A DNA stretch of 39,520 nucleotides from an uncultured Roseburia sp. (GCA_947573605.1 CANPGM010000034.1:1-39520); one strand, 5' to 3'. Shown: positions 1 to 9,115, counted from the first letter of the stretch. Notes: generated from the letters alone by a model not told the origin. A program made the numbers and translations.

Positions 1-1
1 A

Positions 2-19
2 CCCCTCAAGATTGAGGGG
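2..19. repeat. Perfect 8-bp inverted repeat at left edge
   Basis: CCCCTCAA (2-9), a GA spacer and TTGAGGGG (12-19) form a perfect inverted repeat. A 2-nt loop is too tight for an RNA hairpin unless the inner pairs open. It is not followed by a T-run. It may belong to the end of a gene outside the window or be a protein-binding site; its role is unknown. Confidence 0.4.
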
Positions 20-30
20 CAGGGGAGCTG

Positions 31-51
31 AATAGGCGAAGCCTATTTTTT
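31..51 (+). terminator. Probable rho-independent terminator of an upstream gene
   Basis: AATAGGC (31-37), GAA loop, GCCTATT (41-47) and a continuing T-run. The stem is short but perfect. It would end transcription entering from the left before the efflux promoter. Confidence 0.6.
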
Positions 52-84
52 ATTCTTAAAAAAATATAAACTGCCGAAAAAGGA

Positions 85-115
85 TTGAAATTTCGAAAAA
101 AAGGAGTAGTATCAT
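85..115 (+). promoter_or_regulatory. Likely promoter of the RND efflux operon
   Basis: TTGAAA (85-90) is followed by TAGTAT (107-112, 16-bp spacing) or TATCAT (110-115, 19-bp spacing). Both -10 choices abut or overlap the palindromic operator that starts at 114, so a bound repressor would block polymerase. The exact -10 is uncertain. Confidence 0.5.
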
Positions 116-145
116 ATTTGACCGACCGGCTGGTCGGTCAAATAT
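114..145. promoter_or_regulatory. Palindromic TetR-type operator
   Basis: ATATTTGACCGACC (114-127) and its perfect reverse complement (132-145) flank a 4-base spacer, GGCT. Long, near-perfect palindromes of this GACCGACC...GGTCGGTC kind are typical TetR-family operators. It lies between the -10 region and the ribosome binding site of the RND gene, whose downstream partner encodes a TetR-family protein. Autoregulation by that protein is the natural inference. Confidence 0.8.
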
Positions 146-167
146 TACCGGTAAGGAGGAAACTATT

Positions 168-3100
168 TTGTTTGCGAAGTTTAGTGTAAAAAAACCGTAT
201 ACCGTACTGGTAGGAGTGGTATTGGTTATCGTTCTCGGAGCGGTGGCTTTTACCCGTATGACGACGGATTTGCTTCCGGATATGAATCTTCCGTATGCGA
301 TTGTTGTGACGACAGATATGGGAGCAAGCCCGGAGGAAGTGGAAAAGGATGTGACGGCGCCGATAGAGGCGGCTATGGCGACAACCTCCAATATTAAAAA
401 TATAAGTTCGGAATCCTATGATAATTACTCGATGGTAGTGCTCGAATTTGAACAGGACACGAACATGGATACGGTCATGATTGAAATGCAGCAGAAGCTG
501 GATCAGTTAAAGGGAAGCTGGTCGGATTCCGTCGGTTCGCCGATTATTATGCAGATCGATCCCGATATGATGCCGATTATGATTGCGTCTGCGGACGTGG
601 AGGGAATGGATCAGTCGAAGCTGTCCGATTATGTAACGGACGATTTGGTGCCCGTTTTAGAAAGTATAGAGGGCGTGGCTTCGGTAACGGCGATCGGTAC
701 GCTGAAAGAGGACGTACAGATTACACTGGATCAAAAGAAAATAGACGCGTTAAACAGACAGATAAAGAAAAAGATAGAAGAACAATTTGAAGAAGCCGCA
801 GAAGAGCTCGAGGACGCCGCCGACGCGATTGAGAGCGGGAAAGACCAGCTGGACGCAGGGGCGAATCAGCTTGCGGATAAGCTAAGCGGCGCGAGTAACG
901 AGGTAATGGATCAGAAACTTTCGGTATACAGCGGAGAAGCCGAAATGCATGCGTCGCTGGCTTCGTTAAAGCAGACAAAGACCATGATGGAAGGCATTGT
1001 TACGGCGCTGCAGAAGGTATACGATCAGCTTATCCATGCAAGACAGCAGGCAAACGATAAAATAAGCGGAGAGCTTGACCAGATTACAGGGGCGATTCCC
1101 GGAGAAAATATCGATAAAGACGCGATTAAACAGATGATTCTTGACGCGGTCAGGGAAGTGATAAACGGCGACATTACTTCGGATATTCTGGAGAGCATGG
1201 GAATTACGGCCGGAAGCATAGATGAGATACCAGCTCTGATACATAAGCTCAGTCAGAATATTATTCAGATGAATACCGCAATTGCGGCGATGGAAGCGGC
1301 GCAGACACAGATTGATTCCGGCAAAACGGCGCTTAGTGACGCAATGATTCTTCTGGAGAAGTCAAAGATTACCGGTATTCTTGAAATGAGCAAGGGCTAT
1401 GCGGAGCTTGCCGTTGCCGAAAGCCAGATGGCGCAGGGGCAGGCGCAGCTTGATGCGGCAAAGGAAAATGCGGAACGTTCTTCCGACCTGAACAGTATTT
1501 TATCGCTGGAAACGTTAAACGGTTTATTGATGGCGCAGAATTTTTCCATGCCTGCGGGCTATGTGCAGGAAGGCGGGAAACAATATCTGATTCGTGTCGG
1601 AAACGAGATTTCTTCCGTTGAAGAATTAAAGGATCTGGTACTGCTCGACCTGGGAATGGACGGGGTGGAACCGATTCGTGTTTCCGATATTGCGTCAGTT
1701 GAAATGACGGATAATTCCGGTGAATCTTATTCGAGAGTCAATGGAAACCCGGCGATTACGCTTTCGATTGAAAAACAGACCGGTTATTCTACCGGAAGCG
1801 TCACGGACAGCGTGCTGAAACGCTTTGAACAATTAAAAGCGGAGAATCCGAATCTTCGGACAACGGTTTTAATGGATCAGGGCGTATATATTGACATGAT
1901 TGTAGAATCTGTGCTGGAAAATATGATTGTAGGTGCAATTCTTGCGATTATCGTACTTGCACTTTTCTTAAAGGATGTAAAACCCACAATTGTAATTGCC
2001 TGTTCGATTCCTTTGAGCGTTATCTTTGCAATTGTACTGATGTACTTTGCCGATATTTCCTTAAATATTATTTCCTTATCGGGTCTTGCGCTTGGAATCG
2101 GTATGCTGGTGGATAATTCCATTGTCGTAATAGAAAACATATACCGGCTGCGGAGCGAGGGTTATTCGGTTCGGAAAGCCGCGGTAGAAGGCGCAAGCCA
2201 GGTGACCGGAGCCATTATCGGTTCTACGCTGACGACGATCTGCGTATTCGCACCGATTATTTTTACGGAAGGCATTACAAGACAGTTATTTGTGGATATT
2301 GCGCTTACCATAGCGTTTACGCTGACGGCCAGTCTTTTGATTGCAATGACCTTTGTTCCCATGATGGCGGCGGTTACGTTAAAAAAGACGAAACAGATCA
2401 AACACGGTCTGTTTGACCGGTTTTTAAAAGGATATGAATGGCTGCTGAAAAAGGCGCTGAAATGGAAGCCGGTCATCCTGATCGGATCGGTTCTTTTACT
2501 GGTCACAAGTATTGCGGCATCGTTCTCCCGGGGCTTTTCCTTTATGGATATGGATATGGAAACGGGGCAGCTCAGCATTACCGTTTCTCCGGCGGAAGAT
2601 ACGGAAATGACATTTGAAGAGCTGACCGAAATGTCGGATGAAATCGTGGAACGGATCTTAACGATTGAGGGAATTGATACGATCGGCGCAATGACAGGCG
2701 GAAATACGATGTCTATGATGGGCGGAACAAACGATGCCGTTACGATGTACCTGCTTTTAGATGAGAAGGCGGGCATATCTTCCGAACAGATTACGGATCG
2801 GATTTTAAATCTGACGGAGGATCTGGAATGCAGCATATCGACGGATTCTTCCGCGTCGGATATGACGGCATTGATGGGAAGCGGTATTTCGGTGGAAATT
2901 AAAGGCCGTGATATCGAAACGCTGCAGAGACTTGCAGCCGAGGCTGCCGACGCGCTTTCACGAACGGAAGGTACGATTGAAGTAGACGAAGGTCTGGGAG
3001 ATGCGGCGTCTTCGCTTACGATAGCTGTTGACAGGGAAAAAGCGGCGGAATACGGATTTACCGTAGCCCAGGTATTTCAGGTTGTCTATGCCGAAATGGC

Positions 3101-3980
3101 GTCGGATACTTCGGCTACGACAATTTCTACGGATTTAAAAGATTACGAAGTCTATATTCGAAGCGAAGAACAGGCGGATACGACGTTAGAGGATATCAGA
3201 AGGCTTAAGCTTACTTATACGGACCGGGTAAACGGAGAAGAGTCGGAGATTTCTCTTTCCAGAATTGCCGATTTTAAAGAGGGCATTTCCTTAAGCAGTA
3301 TCAGCAGAGACGCACAGACCAGATATGTCAGCGTCACGGCAGGCGTTGACAAGAATCACAACGTGACGTTAGTCAGCAATGAGGCGAAAAAGGAACTTGC
3401 CAAAATTGAGCTCCCCGAAGGCTATTCCATAAGAATGGCTGGAGAGGACGAGATGATTCAGGAATCCATGAATCAGCTTTACCTGATGCTGCTTCTGGCC
3501 GTAATCTTTATTTACCTGGTTATGGTCGCGCAGTTTCAGTCGCTGCTTTCACCGTTCATTATTATGTTTACCATTCCGCTGGCATTTACGGGAGGTTTCT
3601 TTGCTCTTTATTTTACGGGATACGAGGTCAGCGTCGTCGCCATGATCGGATTTGTTATGTTAGCCGGAATCATTGTAAATAACGGAATTGTTCTGGTCGA
3701 TTATATGAATCAGTTAAGGCGCGGCGGCATGGAGAAAAAAGAAGCGGTTGTAGAGGCCGGAAAAACAAGGCTGCGGCCGGTACTGATGACGGCGCTTACA
3801 ACGATTCTGGCCATGTCCACAATGGCGGCCGGACTCGGAAGCGGATCGGAAATGATGCAGCCGATGGCGATTGTCGAGGTCGGAGGACTGGTATACGGAA
3901 CGGTGCTTACCCTATTTGTAGTTCCGTGTATTTACGATTTGTTCCACCGGAATAAGAGCATGGTAGAGGAGGAACTGTAA
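168..3980 (+). CDS. RND-superfamily efflux permease with coiled-coil insertion
   Basis: Proton-driven inner-membrane exporter of the hydrophobe/amphiphile RND type, comparable with B. subtilis SwrC/YerP. The start is TTG at 168, set by AAGGAGGA at 153-160. One N-terminal membrane helix lies at about residues 12-31. The TM4 motif GIGMLVDNSIVVIEN carries the expected Asp near residue 648, and the C-terminal half has the matching GIIVNNGIVLVDY motif. At 1270 aa it is about 200 residues longer than usual. The excess is an Ala/Glu/Gln-rich, coiled-coil-like stretch at roughly residues 195-443, inside the first periplasmic porter region and just before the conserved segment ending AQNFSMPAGYVQEGG. 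No membrane-fusion partner is adjacent on the visible side. It is followed without a gap by tetR. The substrate is unknown; drug, lipid or surfactant export are possible. Confidence 0.93.
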   Translation: MFAKFSVKKPYTVLVGVVLVIVLGAVAFTRMTTDLLPDMNLPYAIVVTTDMGASPEEVEKDVTAPIEAAMATTSNIKNISSESYDNYSMVVLEFEQDTNMDTVMIEMQQKLDQLKGSWSDSVGSPIIMQIDPDMMPIMIASADVEGMDQSKLSDYVTDDLVPVLESIEGVASVTAIGTLKEDVQITLDQKKIDALNRQIKKKIEEQFEEAAEELEDAADAIESGKDQLDAGANQLADKLSGASNEVMDQKLSVYSGEAEMHASLASLKQTKTMMEGIVTALQKVYDQLIHARQQANDKISGELDQITGAIPGENIDKDAIKQMILDAVREVINGDITSDILESMGITAGSIDEIPALIHKLSQNIIQMNTAIAAMEAAQTQIDSGKTALSDAMILLEKSKITGILEMSKGYAELAVAESQMAQGQAQLDAAKENAERSSDLNSILSLETLNGLLMAQNFSMPAGYVQEGGKQYLIRVGNEISSVEELKDLVLLDLGMDGVEPIRVSDIASVEMTDNSGESYSRVNGNPAITLSIEKQTGYSTGSVTDSVLKRFEQLKAENPNLRTTVLMDQGVYIDMIVESVLENMIVGAILAIIVLALFLKDVKPTIVIACSIPLSVIFAIVLMYFADISLNIISLSGLALGIGMLVDNSIVVIENIYRLRSEGYSVRKAAVEGASQVTGAIIGSTLTTICVFAPIIFTEGITRQLFVDIALTIAFTLTASLLIAMTFVPMMAAVTLKKTKQIKHGLFDRFLKGYEWLLKKALKWKPVILIGSVLLLVTSIAASFSRGFSFMDMDMETGQLSITVSPAEDTEMTFEELTEMSDEIVERILTIEGIDTIGAMTGGNTMSMMGGTNDAVTMYLLLDEKAGISSEQITDRILNLTEDLECSISTDSSASDMTALMGSGISVEIKGRDIETLQRLAAEAADALSRTEGTIEVDEGLGDAASSLTIAVDREKAAEYGFTVAQVFQVVYAEMASDTSATTISTDLKDYEVYIRSEEQADTTLEDIRRLKLTYTDRVNGEESEISLSRIADFKEGISLSSISRDAQTRYVSVTAGVDKNHNVTLVSNEAKKELAKIELPEGYSIRMAGEDEMIQESMNQLYLMLLLAVIFIYLVMVAQFQSLLSPFIIMFTIPLAFTGGFFALYFTGYEVSVVAMIGFVMLAGIIVNNGIVLVDYMNQLRRGGMEKKEAVVEAGKTRLRPVLMTALTTILAMSTMAAGLGSGSEMMQPMAIVEVGGLVYGTVLTLFVVPCIYDLFHRNKSMVEEEL

Positions 3981-4603
3981 TGCTTAAAAATCTATGGAAA
4001 GAGCGGCAGTATCCGCCGAAGGTTATTCGGATGATGGAGGCGATCATTGAACTTCTTTCGGAAGGAAAGGAGATCGGAGCCCTTAAGGTGTCGGAAATTA
4101 CCATGCGCGCAGGAATCGGAAAAGGAACCGCTTACGAATATTTTTCGGATAAAGAAGAAATGATCGCGACGGCGCTTGAATACAACCTGGGAATGCTGAT
4201 TAAGAATCTTGTGGAGCGGGAGAAGGACGCGGTCGATTTTCGGGATATGCTGGTGCGCGTGGTCGAATGGATGGCGGATTACTATAAAAATAACGCCGGA
4301 TTTATGCTGCTTTTTAAGATGACATATATCTCGCACGAAGCATCCAGTGAGATTTTGGCAAAAATTCATTTAAGATGCACCGAGAAGAGAGCGGCGGTCG
4401 GCGAGATGATAAAGCAGGTATTAAGTGTCGGAGAGGAAGAGGGAACGATTAAAAAACTGCATCCGTATTATGGACTGACGGCGATTATTTCACAGATTAT
4501 GGCATTTTCCATGTATTTGTCGGATGAAGAGCTCATGAGAGAAATACCGGAACAGGAGGCAAAATATGCCGTGGTGGAAGGAATAATCAAGTTGTTAAAT
4601 TGA
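3980..4603 (+). CDS. TetR/AcrR-family transcriptional regulator
   Basis: 207 aa with an N-terminal helix-turn-helix (about residues 34-62), including GIGKGTAYEYFSDKEEM, the usual TetR recognition-helix region. The C-terminal helical domain is variable and would bind an inducer, unknown here. The ATG overlaps the RND stop codon by one base (TAATG) and is preceded by AGAGGAGGAAC, so the two genes are co-transcribed and translationally coupled. The palindrome at 114-145 is the obvious binding site, giving a self-repressing efflux operon released by an efflux substrate. The family call is firm; regulation of this operon is inferred from position. Confidence 0.92.
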   Translation: MLKNLWKERQYPPKVIRMMEAIIELLSEGKEIGALKVSEITMRAGIGKGTAYEYFSDKEEMIATALEYNLGMLIKNLVEREKDAVDFRDMLVRVVEWMADYYKNNAGFMLLFKMTYISHEASSEILAKIHLRCTEKRAAVGEMIKQVLSVGEEEGTIKKLHPYYGLTAIISQIMAFSMYLSDEELMREIPEQEAKYAVVEGIIKLLN

Positions 4604-4610
4604 TTTGTTC

Positions 4611-4639
4611 TTGACAAACAAATGCATTGTCCGTATGAT
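4611..4639 (+). promoter_or_regulatory. Sigma-A promoter of valS
   Basis: TTGACA (4611-4616), 17-bp spacer, TATGAT (4634-4639). It begins 7 bases after the tetR stop and fires into the T-box leader. Confidence 0.85.
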
Positions 4640-4649
4640 AGAAAAAAGA

Positions 4650-4951
4650 AAAAGGTAATGAGAAAGAGGAGTACGCATAAGCCTCCCGAAAGAGAGAGAC
4701 GCTCGCTGGCTGTAAAGCGTTTTGGGGAAAGAGATGCGGAAGGTAGCTTTTGAACCGTTTCGCCGAACCTGTGGTAAGTGAAAACGCCCGGTCCCCGTTA
4801 TCGGACCGCTGCCCGATGCATGTGACGATACTGCGCGGGCGCAAGAGAGAATGCAGAATAGATACTGCATAAAACAAAGGTGGTACCGCGTTTCTACGCC
4901 CTTTGCACGGAAGATTCTTCCCGGAAGAATTTTCCGTGCAAAGGGCTTTTT
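4650..4951 (+). promoter_or_regulatory. T-box leader controlling valS (Val specifier)
   Basis: A tRNA-sensing leader of about 300 nt. The T-box core AAAGGTGGTACCGCG ends at 4890. Stem I is visible: AGTA (4670-4673) and CGCAT (4674-4678) face ATGCG (4734-4738) and GAAG, a loop-E-like specifier loop, followed by GTA (4743-4745), a valine codon. The distal AGAGAGA...CTGGCTGTAA element is at about 4691-4715. A hairpin of perfect CGGTCC/GGACCG arms lies at 4799-4818, and ATGCAG/CTGCAT (4851-4870) precedes the antiterminator. The long terminator follows. Uncharged tRNA-Val should stabilise the antiterminator and let valS be transcribed. The class is certain; the specifier is read by eye. Confidence 0.93.
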
Positions 4952-4952
4952 C
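4897..4952 (+). terminator. T-box intrinsic terminator upstream of valS
   Basis: GCCCTTTGCACGGAA pairs with TTCCGTGCAAAGGGC (ending at 4946), with an inner helix GATTCTTC/GGAAGAAT, then TTTTT. The 5' strand follows the T-box core directly, giving the usual exclusive terminator/antiterminator choice. Confidence 0.9.
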
Positions 4953-5076
4953 TTACGGAAAAGGGCTCGGATGGCAAAAGGCACGCTTTCAGCTGCTGCC
5001 AGTTCAAAACGAAACGACTGCCTTTTGACAGATGGATTTTATAGAAGAACAGGTTTTGACAGAGAGGAGATATGAG

Positions 5077-7740
5077 ATGAGTACGCAGCAGCGTGAACTT
5101 GCAAAAACTTACGATCCAAAAGGGATGGAAGAACGGCTTTATAAAAAATGGGAAGAAAACGGTTATTTTCATGTACAGGCAGACAGGAGCAAAAAACCGT
5201 TTACAATTGTAATGCCCCCTCCGAATATTACAGGGCAGCTCCATATGGGGCACGCACTGGACAACACGATGCAGGATATTTTAATCCGCTATAAAAGGAT
5301 GCAGGGCTACAATGCGCTGTGGCAGCCGGGCACCGACCATGCTTCGATTGCAACCGAGGTAAAGGTAATCGGCGCGTTAAAGGAAAAAGGAATTGAGAAA
5401 GAGACGCTTGGCAGAGAGGGATTTTTAGAAAAATGCTGGGAGTGGCGGAAAGAATACGGCGATCGAATTGTGAATCAGCTTAAGAAGATGGGCTCGTCGG
5501 CCGACTGGCAGAGAGAGCGTTTTACAATGGACGAAGGCTGTTCCGACGCTGTTTTAGAGGTTTTTGTCAAACTGTATGAAAAAGGTTTGATTTATAAAGG
5601 TTCCCGTATCGTAAACTGGTGCCCGGTCTGCAAAACATCCATTTCGGATGCGGAGGTAGAGCATGAAGAGCAGGACGGATTTTTCTGGCATATTAATTAT
5701 CCGGTTGTCGGAGAAGAGGGCAGATTTGTTGAAATTGCAACGACGCGTCCGGAAACACTGTTCGGAGATACGGCCGTTGCGGTCAATCCGGAGGACGAAC
5801 GGTATCAGGACATGATTGGAAAAATGTTAAAGCTTCCGATGACGGATCGTGAAATTCCGGTAATTGCCGACAGCTATGTAGACAAAGAGTTCGGAACCGG
5901 CTGTGTAAAAATAACGCCGGCGCATGACCCGAATGACTTTGAAGTCGGAAGACGCCACGGCCTTATGGAAATCGTGGTCATTGACGACGGCGCCGTTATG
6001 AATGAGCAAGCCGGTAAGTATGCGGGAATGGATCGCTACGCGTGCAGAAAGGCGCTGGTAAAGGATCTGGAGGAAGCGGGACTTCTGGTGAAAGTGGTTC
6101 CCCATTCCCACAACGTAGGAACGCATGACCGCTGCGGGACGACGGTAGAGCCGATGGTGAAGCAGCAGTGGTTTGTAAAAATGGACGAACTGATACAGCC
6201 GGCTGTGGAAGCCGTAAAAAACGGAGAGGTGAAGCTGCTTCCGAAACGGATGGAGAAAATCTATTTTAACTGGACCGACAACATACGCGACTGGTGTATT
6301 TCCAGACAGCTCTGGTGGGGGCACCGGATACCGGCCTATTACTGCAGCGAATGCGGGGAAATGACCGTTGCGAAGGAAGCGCCGAAGCAGTGCCCGAAAT
6401 GCGGATGTACGCATCTGACACAGGACGAAGATACGCTTGACACCTGGTTTTCTTCGGCTCTGTGGCCGTTTTCGACGCTTGGATGGCCGAATAAAACGGA
6501 GGATTTGGATTATTTTTACCCGAACGACGTACTTGTGACCGGATACGATATTATTTTCTTCTGGGTAATCCGCATGATTTTTTCAGGATACGAGCATATG
6601 GGCAGGAAGCCGTTTCATACCGTATTGTTTCATGGATTAATCCGCGACTCCGAAGGACGTAAAATGAGTAAATCGCTCGGAAACGGGATCGACCCGCTGG
6701 AGGTTATTGATAAATACGGCGCGGATGCGCTTCGGCTGACGCTGATTACCGGAAATGCACCGGGAAACGACATGCGATTTTACTGGGAACGAGTAGAGGC
6801 CTCCAAGAATTTTGCGAATAAAGTCTGGAACGCTTCCCGTTTTATTCTGATGAATTTGAATGGAGCGGAAATAAAGAATCCTCTTCCTGCTGAATTAAAG
6901 ACGGCGGATAAATGGATTTTATCAAAAGTAAATACCCTTGCGGCGGACGTGACGGAAAATATGGAAAAATTTGAATTGGGCATTGCCGTTTCAAAAGTTT
7001 ACGATTTTATCTGGGACGAATTCTGCGACTGGTATATCGAAATTGCAAAGACGCGCACGTACCGTAGAGAAGAGGAGCCGGAATCCGCAAACGCGGCGTT
7101 TTGGACGCTTAAAACCGTATTGACCGAGGCGCTGAAGCTGCTTCATCCGTTTATGCCGTTCCTTACGGAAGAGATTTTCTGCACGCTTCATCCAAAAGAA
7201 GCTACTATCATGCTGGCAGAATGGCCGGAATACAAAAAAGAATGGAGCTTTGCAGAAGAAGAGGAAACGGTGGAACGCTGCAAAGAGCTGGTGAGGGGAA
7301 TCCGCAATGTGCGGACAGAGATGGGCGTCGTTCCGTCAAAAAAAGCAAAAGTATTTATTGTGTCGGAAGACGCGAAAATCAGAGAAACATTCGATCAAAA
7401 TCGGGATATTTATGCGAATCTTGCAGGCGCATCCGAAATTTTTGTACAGGAAGAAAAAACGGGTGTCAGAGAAGACGCGGTTTCCGTTGTGATTTCCTGC
7501 GCGGCGGTTTTCTTGCCGTTAGAAGAACTTGTCGACTTGAACAAAGAGCGGGAACGTCTGTTAAAAGAAAAGGAACGTCTTGTAAAGGAGCTTGCGCGTT
7601 CAAAGGGAATGCTTTCCAATGAGAAGTTTTTAAGTAAAGCGCCCGAAGAAAAAGTAAAAGAAGAGCGTGACAAGCTGGTCGCTTATGAACAGATGATGGC
7701 GCAGATCGAGGAGCGTCTTGCCGGATATCAGAATGTCTGA
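5077..7740 (+). CDS. valS: Valyl-tRNA synthetase
   Basis: Class I aminoacyl-tRNA synthetase charging tRNA-Val, 887 aa, normal for bacterial ValRS. The start is ATG 5077 (MSTQQREL) with GAGAGGAGA at 5062-5070; an in-frame ATG at 5032 lacks a ribosome site. Motifs in order: HIGH-type HMGH after PPPNITGQL; the editing (CP1) domain with zinc-binding-like pairs CPVC and CSEC/CPKC; KMSKS as GRKMSKSLGNG; the anticodon-binding domain; and a C-terminal coiled-coil arm (last 70 residues or so, ERERLLKEKERLVKEL) typical of ValRS. It stands alone behind its own promoter and T-box. Confidence 0.98.
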   Translation: MSTQQRELAKTYDPKGMEERLYKKWEENGYFHVQADRSKKPFTIVMPPPNITGQLHMGHALDNTMQDILIRYKRMQGYNALWQPGTDHASIATEVKVIGALKEKGIEKETLGREGFLEKCWEWRKEYGDRIVNQLKKMGSSADWQRERFTMDEGCSDAVLEVFVKLYEKGLIYKGSRIVNWCPVCKTSISDAEVEHEEQDGFFWHINYPVVGEEGRFVEIATTRPETLFGDTAVAVNPEDERYQDMIGKMLKLPMTDREIPVIADSYVDKEFGTGCVKITPAHDPNDFEVGRRHGLMEIVVIDDGAVMNEQAGKYAGMDRYACRKALVKDLEEAGLLVKVVPHSHNVGTHDRCGTTVEPMVKQQWFVKMDELIQPAVEAVKNGEVKLLPKRMEKIYFNWTDNIRDWCISRQLWWGHRIPAYYCSECGEMTVAKEAPKQCPKCGCTHLTQDEDTLDTWFSSALWPFSTLGWPNKTEDLDYFYPNDVLVTGYDIIFFWVIRMIFSGYEHMGRKPFHTVLFHGLIRDSEGRKMSKSLGNGIDPLEVIDKYGADALRLTLITGNAPGNDMRFYWERVEASKNFANKVWNASRFILMNLNGAEIKNPLPAELKTADKWILSKVNTLAADVTENMEKFELGIAVSKVYDFIWDEFCDWYIEIAKTRTYRREEEPESANAAFWTLKTVLTEALKLLHPFMPFLTEEIFCTLHPKEATIMLAEWPEYKKEWSFAEEEETVERCKELVRGIRNVRTEMGVVPSKKAKVFIVSEDAKIRETFDQNRDIYANLAGASEIFVQEEKTGVREDAVSVVISCAAVFLPLEELVDLNKERERLLKEKERLVKELARSKGMLSNEKFLSKAPEEKVKEERDKLVAYEQMMAQIEERLAGYQNV

Positions 7741-7857
7741 CGCGGATTTTGTCGAGATTTGTATTACAAAAGAAGTGTATTCTTTTCCAAAATATGGTAA
7801 GATATCTGTTGGGAAAAGCTATCTGTGAAAAAACGATTAGAAAGAGGAATGTTTCTT

Positions 7858-8079
7858 ATGATGAAGGTATTTATATGTCCGGGCTGCGGATGGATGCGCG
7901 TCGTGTCCAGACGAAAGGACGTTGAATGTTTTAAATGCGGAGAGGCTCAAATGACGCTTGCAAAAGTGGATTTTGATAAATATACCGCAATGTCGGAACA
8001 GGAACGGAAAGATTATGCGGACGGATGGCTGTATATCCACCAGAAAGCCGGAGCCGTCGCGCACAAGTCGGGGGCATAA
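7858..8079 (+). CDS. Small zinc-ribbon protein, function unknown
   Basis: About 73 aa. Two CxxC knuckles (C7-P-G-C10 and C24-F-K-C27) form a rubredoxin/zinc-ribbon-like metal site. A short helical tail follows (SEQERKDYADGWLYIHQKAG). The start is ATG 7858 or ATG 7861, preceded by AAAGAGGA; the upstream GTG at 7825 would put that ribosome site inside the gene. The glycosyltransferase begins 5 bases after its stop, so the two are probably co-transcribed. I do not recognise a specific family. Nucleic-acid binding is possible, but nothing in the sequence proves it. Confidence 0.75.
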   Translation: MMKVFICPGCGWMRVVSRRKDVECFKCGEAQMTLAKVDFDKYTAMSEQERKDYADGWLYIHQKAGAVAHKSGA

Positions 8080-8084
8080 CGGGG

Positions 8085-9071
8085 ATGAAAAAGGTAACGA
8101 TTATTATCCCGAACTATAACGGCATAGAACTGTTGAAAAACTGCCTGCGCTCGCTGGAACGGCAGACATTCTCCGACTTTAAAGTGCTGGTAGTCGACAA
8201 CGGTTCCTCGGATGACAGCGTTTCACTTACGTCCGGGATTTTGGATTTGGAATATATCAGGCTAAAGGAAAACAGGGGCTTCTGCGGGGCGGTAAATATC
8301 GGAATCGCCCATACAAAGACGCCGTATCTGATTTTATTGAATAACGATACCGAGGCCGAAGAATCCTTTGTGGAAAAGCTTTGCGAAGCAATCGAAACAT
8401 CGGATCGTATTTTTTCCTGCGGAGCGAGGGTGATGGATTATCGCAATCGTTCGGTAATCGACAGCGCCGGAGACTATTATACCGCTTTCGGCTGGGCCGT
8501 ATCCCGCGGAAAAGGAAAAGAATATATCGTTTCTTCCGGCAGCGGCAAACAAAAACCGCGGTTTTCTGCGGCAAAAAATGTTTTCTCCTGCTGTGCGGCG
8601 GCGGCGATTTATCGAACGAAGGCCGTGAAGCGGCTGAACGGGCTTGATACGCATCATTTTGCCTATCTGGAGGATGTGGATTTGGGCTACCGGGCGAAAA
8701 TTTATGGTTATGAAAACCGATATGAGCCGACAGCCGTGGTGTATCATGTCGGAAGCGCTACGACGGGAACGCGCTATAATGAAAAAAAAGTATTTTTGTC
8801 GGCAAGAAACACGATATACGTTCTCTACAAAAATATGCCGGTTCCGCAGATCCTGCTGAATCTGCCGTTTATTTTGGCGGGAATGGTGATAAAAACCGTG
8901 TTTTTTGCTAAAAAAGGGTTTGCATTCGACTATTTGAAAGGAATCGGGACGGGAATCGCTACCTGTATGCAATGTCCGAAAGTGGCGTATCAGCGGAAGA
9001 ATTTCCGGAATTACGTCCGTATTCAGTTCGAACTGTGGTTTGATATCGTCCGGGTTCTATTTCAGACGTAA
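8085..9071 (+). CDS. GT2-family glycosyltransferase (rhamnosyltransferase-like)
   Basis: 328 aa, inverting GT-A fold. The N-terminus IIIPNYNG and VVDNGSSDDS are the nucleotide-sugar binding strands. NNDTEAE (about residues 86-92) is the metal-binding DxD equivalent, and YLEDVDLGYR near residue 197 holds the catalytic-base region. A hydrophobic stretch near residue 265 (LNLPFILAGMVIK) suggests membrane association. The start is ATG 8085, five bases after the zinc-ribbon stop, with only a GGGG-type ribosome site, so it may rely on coupling. Family resemblance is to WbbL-like rhamnosyltransferases acting on lipid-linked glycans; the donor sugar is inferred. Confidence 0.88.
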   Translation: MKKVTIIIPNYNGIELLKNCLRSLERQTFSDFKVLVVDNGSSDDSVSLTSGILDLEYIRLKENRGFCGAVNIGIAHTKTPYLILLNNDTEAEESFVEKLCEAIETSDRIFSCGARVMDYRNRSVIDSAGDYYTAFGWAVSRGKGKEYIVSSGSGKQKPRFSAAKNVFSCCAAAAIYRTKAVKRLNGLDTHHFAYLEDVDLGYRAKIYGYENRYEPTAVVYHVGSATTGTRYNEKKVFLSARNTIYVLYKNMPVPQILLNLPFILAGMVIKTVFFAKKGFAFDYLKGIGTGIATCMQCPKVAYQRKNFRNYVRIQFELWFDIVRVLFQT

Positions 9072-9115
9072 GAAATTATTAAGATTTTAAGACCTTCATT
9101 TTTAAGAAAATAGAG

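Noticed and set aside
2162-2836. A 224-codon antisense open frame inside the RND gene
   Set aside because: Ser/Ile/Val-rich shadow of a strongly supported gene on the other strand, with no start signals.
5827-6414. A 195-codon antisense frame within valS
   Set aside because: Shadow frame; valS is continuous and conserved through it.
7747-7756. Spo0A-box-like TTTGTCGAGA downstream of valS
   Set aside because: One base off the core TTTGTCGAA, single copy, and not placed at a recognisable promoter.
8334-8972. A 212-codon antisense frame in the GT2 gene
   Set aside because: Shadow frame opposite conserved glycosyltransferase motifs.
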